Source: Fibrobacteria bacterium GUT77
GTDB taxonomy: Bacteria > Fibrobacterota > Chitinivibrionia > Chitinivibrionales > Chitinispirillaceae
NCBI GenBank assembly: GCA_001462255.1
Contig: LIUJ01000122.1
Span: forward strand, 15,372-25,032
Reading direction: 5' to 3'
DNA: 9,661 bases
How positions within the stretch are numbered: the stretch's first letter is position 1; the number at the start of each line of letters is the position of its first letter. Below the pieces are notes generated by a model. The model saw only the letters and a program-made list of their open reading frames with translations, did not search any database and was not told the origin of the DNA. Shown here one piece after another: positions 7,077 to 9,661 of the stretch. Made by a program: the position numbers and the translations under genes.

Positions 7077-7436
7077 TTAATTCTTTTGCACCCCAGTCAG
7101 AACCTTGTCCGCCCACTGATACAGCGCCCCCGTGTCCTTGACCTTTTCGCCCTCCAACTTGGCCAGCCCGTAGTGCCGGCAAAACGCCCCCCAAGCCATA
7201 TCTCCGCCGGCCCCTTGTAGCCACGCGGTAAACGCCGCGTAGCGCATTGCGGCCTCCGCCTCTCGGCGCCGATCCCGCATGACGGCGTTTGCCATTCCTA
7301 AAAACTCGCCGAATGGCAGCGCATTCAGTTCCTTGCCGGTCAGGCACCAAACCGTTTGGACGGCGTCTAATCGCTCCCGGTGGTTTTCACGGAAGCGATA
7401 ATCTTCTTGTACAGCCGAGAGGCATTCGAGAAAAAA
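7077..7436 (-). CDS. Tail assembly chaperone, -1 frameshift extension (gpT-like part)
   Basis: This frame is open from the slippery heptamer at 7436-7430 to its stop at 7077, giving about 119 residues. It begins FFLECLSAVQEDYRF and contains ALPFGEFLGMANAVMRDRRR and WADKVLTGVQKN. The first ATG (7295) is far inside the domain and lacks a clear ribosome site, so the sequence is best explained as the second half of a gpGT-style fusion made by -1 frameshifting from the upstream chaperone. In lambda-type phages this extension helps load tail-tube subunits onto the tape measure. The tape measure gene lies downstream, after the two inserted small genes. Alternatively the ATG at 7295 could give a 72-aa independent protein. 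Confidence 0.65.
   Translation of the reverse strand, partial: FFLECLSAVQEDYRFRENHRERLDAVQTVWCLTGKELNALPFGEFLGMANAVMRDRRREAEAAMRYAAFTAWLQGAGGDMAWGAFCRHYGLAKLEGEKVKDTGALYQWADKVLTGVQKN
7430..7436 (-). promoter_or_regulatory. -1 programmed ribosomal frameshift site, T TTT TTC
   Basis: In the chaperone frame the codons read GCT TTT TTC, giving a perfect X XXY YYZ heptamer. The zero frame then ends 21 codons later (FFSNASRLYKK to a TAG at 7369-7367), while the -1 frame stays open for about 117 further codons. This is the layout of the lambda G/GT chaperone pair. No strong downstream pseudoknot is obvious by eye. Confidence 0.7.
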
Positions 7437-7462
7437 GCCTTCGACTCCGGATTGTTGACGAT

Positions 7463-7771
7463 CTATTCGATGGTGTCGAGAAGCGCCCCCGGCGGTCGGG
7501 CTTTGAATTTATCCGCCGTTACTCCGTTGAGCGAGGCGAACCAACTAACAAGTAATTCTTGACAGTTGACCAAGCACTCGCCAAGGAGGTACGAGGCGAG
7601 CGCCACGCCGCGCTCGCCCCCGGATTCATCATTTCGACTTCGCTCAATGACCGCTTCTCCCGACCCGCCGCCGTCGGCTTTCAGTAGGCCGCCCAGCTTG
7701 CTACCGTTGCCGATGGCGGCCTGAAGCAACGCGGCGACGGCGAATATGTCGGCTACTGTGTATGCCCTCAT
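7463..7771 (-). CDS. Tail assembly chaperone (gpG-like), interrupted by an in-frame amber codon
   Basis: The start is ATG 7771, overlapping the preceding stop as TAATG with AAGGAG upstream. It reads MRAYTVADIFAVAALLQAAI. ASYLLGECLVNCQELLVSWF (about 65-84) and FKARPPGALLDTIE end the open part. The TAG at 7465-7463 is followed in the same frame by IVNNPESKAFFSNASRLYKK (stop at 7369-7367), which is exactly how this family continues, so the original product was about 134 aa. The chaperone coats the tape measure and guides tube assembly. The amber lies upstream of the slip site, so it would block both the short and the frameshifted product unless suppressed. It is most simply a C-to-T change of a CAG glutamine codon, or a sequencing error. 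Confidence 0.65.
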   Translation of the reverse strand: MRAYTVADIFAVAALLQAAIGNGSKLGGLLKADGGGSGEAVIERSRNDESGGERGVALASYLLGECLVNCQELLVSWFASLNGVTADKFKARPPGALLDTIE

Positions 7772-7899
7772 TACGCCGCTTCTCCTTCCGGCCAAATGAT
7801 CTCCCACGGCTCGCTGTCGAGGTCGTCCACGCCGTAAGACCCGGTGAACGTAACGGCCAGCACCGCCTCGTCTTTGTCCACACCTGCTTCAGGTACGAT
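7771..7899 (-). pseudogene. C-terminal remnant, probably of the major tail (tube) protein
   Basis: A 42-codon frame without a start: it follows a TAA at 7902-7900 and reads IVPEAGVDKDEAVLAVTFTG, then SYGVDDLDSEPWEII to a TAA that overlaps the chaperone ATG. Its position directly before the chaperone and its style match the C-terminus of siphophage major tail proteins. The remaining 100 or more residues are missing. It abuts the first codons of a gp10-like gene at about 7900, which marks a deletion end point. The family call rests on position and end sequence, so it is moderate. Confidence 0.5.
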
Positions 7900-7922
7900 T
7901 TAAATTGGAATCCGTTCATCAT
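7900..7922 (-). pseudogene. First codons of a gp10-like head-tail/tail-completion gene
   Basis: ATG at 7922 overlaps the head-closure stop as ATGA and reads MMNGFQFK, the usual opening of HK97 gp10-like proteins, which are expected here. After about eight codons the frame turns into unrelated sequence (SYLKQVWTKTRR) that is an out-of-frame reading of the tail-protein remnant. Almost the whole gene is therefore gone. Confidence 0.45.
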
Positions 7923-8284
7923 TTCTTTTGCCCCGGCCTTATTTCCCGCGTTATAATGATTTTGTCCCGGCGCCCCTCCTCGGCGCGCTGAATCGTTATG
8001 ATGTCAAATTCCCGCCCGTCAAATTCTATCTTATCCCCTTCGTCAACCTCTACCGAGCCGTCAACGGTTATGCGGTGCGTGGCCTCTACCGACACGCTTT
8101 GAAATTTTACGCGTTGCGTTTCGGATAGCGGCTCAACGCTTGCCCAGTAGGGGCCTCCCGTCGTTTGAGTCGTCGTAGCGAACCCGCCGGCTACACGTTC
8201 ACGCGCTACGCGCAATACCGTTATCCGACGCCGCCGCGACCGCGCAACGCTTCTCGGCGTCCGCCAAAAGCTCCTCGCGCCCAC
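7919..8284 (-). CDS. Head-closure / head-tail joining protein, start replaced at a junction
   Basis: The family-like part begins at about 8225 with RITVLRVARERVAGGF, continues through WASVEPLSETQRVKFQSVSV and THRITVDGSVEVDEGDKIEF, and ends IIITREIRPGQKK. This matches the SPP1 gp16 / HK97 gp9-type adaptor family of about 110 aa, which seals the connector after packaging. Residues before RITV (GARSFWRTPRSVARSRRR) are an out-of-frame reading of the protease 3' end and do not look like the family, whose proteins open with a short basic 'MxxGxLxxRI' stretch. The true start codon and about eight residues are therefore missing. The stop overlaps the next gene as ATGA. No ribosome site precedes the fused start, so expression is doubtful. 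Confidence 0.7.
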   Translation of the reverse strand: MGARSFWRTPRSVARSRRRRITVLRVARERVAGGFATTTQTTGGPYWASVEPLSETQRVKFQSVSVEATHRITVDGSVEVDEGDKIEFDGREFDIITIQRAEEGRRDKIIITREIRPGQKK

Positions 8285-8798
8285 TCACTTTGGCCTTTGT
8301 CTGCGGATACGCCGGATTCGCCACCGGCCCCACCTCAAACAGTTGCGCCGATATTATCTCACGGTGAAATACGCCGTTCTCATCGCGGGTAACTATGTCG
8401 CCGCCGTCGTCCACCCTAAACGCGAACGAGGCCCCGCGAATGTTACGGCGCTTCAAATTTACGATAAGGTCGTTGCCGTAAGACGTAGGCGGAATCGGCG
8501 CCTTAAAGCGAAGGCCCTGGGGCGTGTCGGAGAGCTCCAGCGGCGGCTTGCTTCGCGTAGTCGCGAGAATCCGCGCCAAATCGTGGTCGATGTAACTTTT
8601 TATCTCCTCGTCGCCGTTCACGGAACGCGACAGCGCCCCCGAGCGAATCTTCTCTAAGTAGCCCTCAAACAGTTCAACCTCGCGGTCATACACCACGCCC
8701 AAACCCTCCGCGTAGGCCTGCGCCGCGCCGTTCGTAGCGTCGCCGTCGCGGAGTTCCATCTCGTCAACGGAGATTACCCTTTTTTCAAGAACCGACAT
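8199..8798 (-). CDS. HK97-family prohead protease (S78)
   Basis: A 199-aa protein; ATG at 8798 is preceded by AAAGGAG and overlaps the portal end by 14 bases. Features of the S78 fold are GLGVVYDREVELFEGYLEKI (32-51) and DHD with the likely catalytic His72. RGASFAF follows, with the likely nucleophile Ser124, then LFEVGPVANPAYP (153-165) with Glu155. The enzyme cleaves the scaffold and capsid N-termini during head maturation. The tail VSGREELLADAEKR is typical, but the last eight or so residues (DNGIARSA) are an out-of-frame reading of the head-closure gene. The major capsid gene that should follow is absent. The protease domain itself looks complete. Confidence 0.85.
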   Translation of the reverse strand: MSVLEKRVISVDEMELRDGDATNGAAQAYAEGLGVVYDREVELFEGYLEKIRSGALSRSVNGDEEIKSYIDHDLARILATTRSKPPLELSDTPQGLRFKAPIPPTSYGNDLIVNLKRRNIRGASFAFRVDDGGDIVTRDENGVFHREIISAQLFEVGPVANPAYPQTKAKVSGREELLADAEKRCAVAAASDNGIARSA

Positions 8799-9573
8799 TA
8801 TACGTCTCTCCTTTCACCGCTCTCTCAAGCGGCGTCATGTTCATAGGCACGAGGCGAACCTTGCCCAAATCATCCGACAATGGATTTCTATCCTCAAGCT
8901 CTCTCATCTCGTCTATATCGTATATTCCCAAGCTCGCCGCCGTTTTGTACGCCTCCATGCGGTCTTTTACATTGCCGCGCAACAGCCCGTCCATGGTAAA
9001 TTTGCAATAGTAATCGTCGTCGTCCCCAAGTAGTTTATTGTTTACTTCGTACTCCCACTGCGTACACAGCGGCTGCATTGTAAACGTAATAAACCCGTCC
9101 TTCATCTCCGCTATGCCGGTTCCCCACGACGTAGTCTTTTCGTGCGCCTGAAGCATAAAGAGCGGCACGTTGTAAATTCGCGCTATCTCCTCCACGTCGA
9201 ACTTGCGCGTTTCGAGATACTGCGCGTCCTCCGGCGGTAGCCCCACGCGCTCAAACTTCACCCCGGCCTCCAACACCATAAGCCGGTGAGAGTTGCCGAG
9301 GCCGGAATAACCTTTCATTTTCTCCTCAAACGATTCTTCTTTCTCCTCCGTCCCGTAGTCCACGCCGGAGATGATACCAGCCGGATTCACCCCCTGCCCG
9401 AATGTCCGCGCCCCGAACTCACGCACGGCAAGCGCCGATCCAAGCGTTTCGCGGTGAACGCCGACCGGCGACAGCCAACCGCCGTCGAGCGTGGAGTAAT
9501 AAGGGAATAGTATCAGCTGGTCGGGGCGCAGTTTGCAAAATAAAAAGGACACTGCGGTGTTGTTACACCACAA
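8785..9573 (-). CDS. HK97-type portal protein, C-terminal two thirds only
   Basis: About 255 portal-like residues begin near CKLRPDQLILFPYY (about 9543) and run to a TGA at 8785. Supporting segments are WLSPVGVHRETLGSALAVRE and FGARTFGQGVNPAGIISG, then FDVEEIARIYNVPLFML and the DGLLRGNVKDRMEAYKTAA helix with GIYDIDEMRELEDRNPL. These match the clip, stem and crown regions of HK97 gp3-type portals, which are normally about 400 aa. The N-terminal wing portion is missing. Upstream of about 9543 the frame (LWCNNTAVSFLF) has no portal-like features and no proper start, only a TTG at 9573. The portal forms the dodecameric DNA entry channel; this fragment is unlikely to do so. Protease start overlaps its end. 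Confidence 0.8.
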   Translation of the reverse strand: MWCNNTAVSFLFCKLRPDQLILFPYYSTLDGGWLSPVGVHRETLGSALAVREFGARTFGQGVNPAGIISGVDYGTEEKEESFEEKMKGYSGLGNSHRLMVLEAGVKFERVGLPPEDAQYLETRKFDVEEIARIYNVPLFMLQAHEKTTSWGTGIAEMKDGFITFTMQPLCTQWEYEVNNKLLGDDDDYYCKFTMDGLLRGNVKDRMEAYKTAASLGIYDIDEMRELEDRNPLSDDLGKVRLVPMNMTPLERAVKGETYNVGS

Positions 9574-9661
9574 TGCCCTATTTGCAAGAAGTTATTAGGC
9601 GAAGCGTACTATTTATGTCGAGACTGTCCCAGAATCCGTGTAAACCGATTTTGTCAGATCT
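9544..9661 (+). CDS. Fragment with zinc-ribbon cysteine pattern, opposite strand
   Basis: On the plus strand a frame open from 9544 (after a TAA at 9541-9543) to the window end reads TPQCPICKKLLGEAYYLCRD, then CPRIRVNRFCQI. The spacing C-x2-C-x10-C-x2-C is a classic zinc ribbon, and additional Cys occur on each side. No start codon or ribosome site lies between the TAA and the first cysteine, so its 5' end may have been lost at the portal junction. The protein continues past 9661. It is the only candidate gene on the plus strand and may be host or mobile-element sequence. It could also be a chance pattern in about 40 codons. Confidence 0.35.

Noticed and set aside
7036..7350. 104-aa minus-strand frame over the chaperone extension
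   Set aside because: It is glycine/arginine-rich shadow sequence of the -1 chaperone frame, which has much better protein character.
7463..7465. Amber recoding (TAG read as glutamine) for the whole phage
   Set aside because: The tape measure, hub, portal and protease contain no in-frame TAG, and the membrane-protein gene ends in TAG, so one isolated case does not support a changed code.
7701..7922. 73-aa minus-strand frame beginning MMNGFQFK as a real protein
   Set aside because: Only its first eight residues are gene-like; the rest is an out-of-frame reading of the tail-protein remnant and the chaperone start.

Overview
The window is a stretch of tailed-phage (siphovirus-type) late genes, nearly all on the minus strand, so the biological order runs from right (9661) to left (1). 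Gene content and order (HK97-type portal, prohead protease, head-closure protein, tail assembly chaperone with a -1 frameshift site, tape measure, short distal-tail-like protein, large tail protein, short fibre, endolysin start) fit a siphophage or prophage of a bacterium with roughly balanced GC. Shine-Dalgarno sites, GTG starts and the style of the tail proteins recall phages of gut or rumen Clostridia, but that host guess is weak.

Head region, 9661 to about 7770: the portal gene lacks its N-terminal half and abuts an oppositely oriented reading frame with a zinc-ribbon pattern. The prohead protease is near complete, but its 3' end runs directly into a head-closure protein that has lost its start. 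The major capsid protein and head-tail connector expected between them are absent. Next come the first codons of a gp10-like gene, joined out of frame to the last 42 codons of what is probably the major tail protein. The window therefore holds at least two apparent internal deletions in the head/tail-joining cassette.

Tail region, 7771 to 969: a tail assembly chaperone with a canonical T TTT TTC slippery heptamer and a -1 extension frame, carrying an in-frame amber codon upstream of the slip site. Then come two small genes, each preceded by an extended -10 promoter, which look like a moron cassette. A 226-base gap with several hairpins and a terminator-like stem plus U-run follows. After it come the tape measure (830 aa), a 129-aa distal-tail-like protein, a 606-aa tail protein and a 160-aa fibre-like protein, tightly packed with start/stop overlaps.

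Left end, 994 to 1: a radical-SAM enzyme with GGE and SPASM/twitch-like cysteine motifs but no visible CxxxCxxC segment is joined to the end of the fibre gene. It overlaps by ATGA the start of an M15-type endolysin that runs off the window. An enzyme of this kind, translationally coupled to a lysis gene, is the most unusual feature. Whether the truncations reflect prophage decay, a deletion-bearing phage form, or assembly chimerism cannot be decided from this sequence alone.
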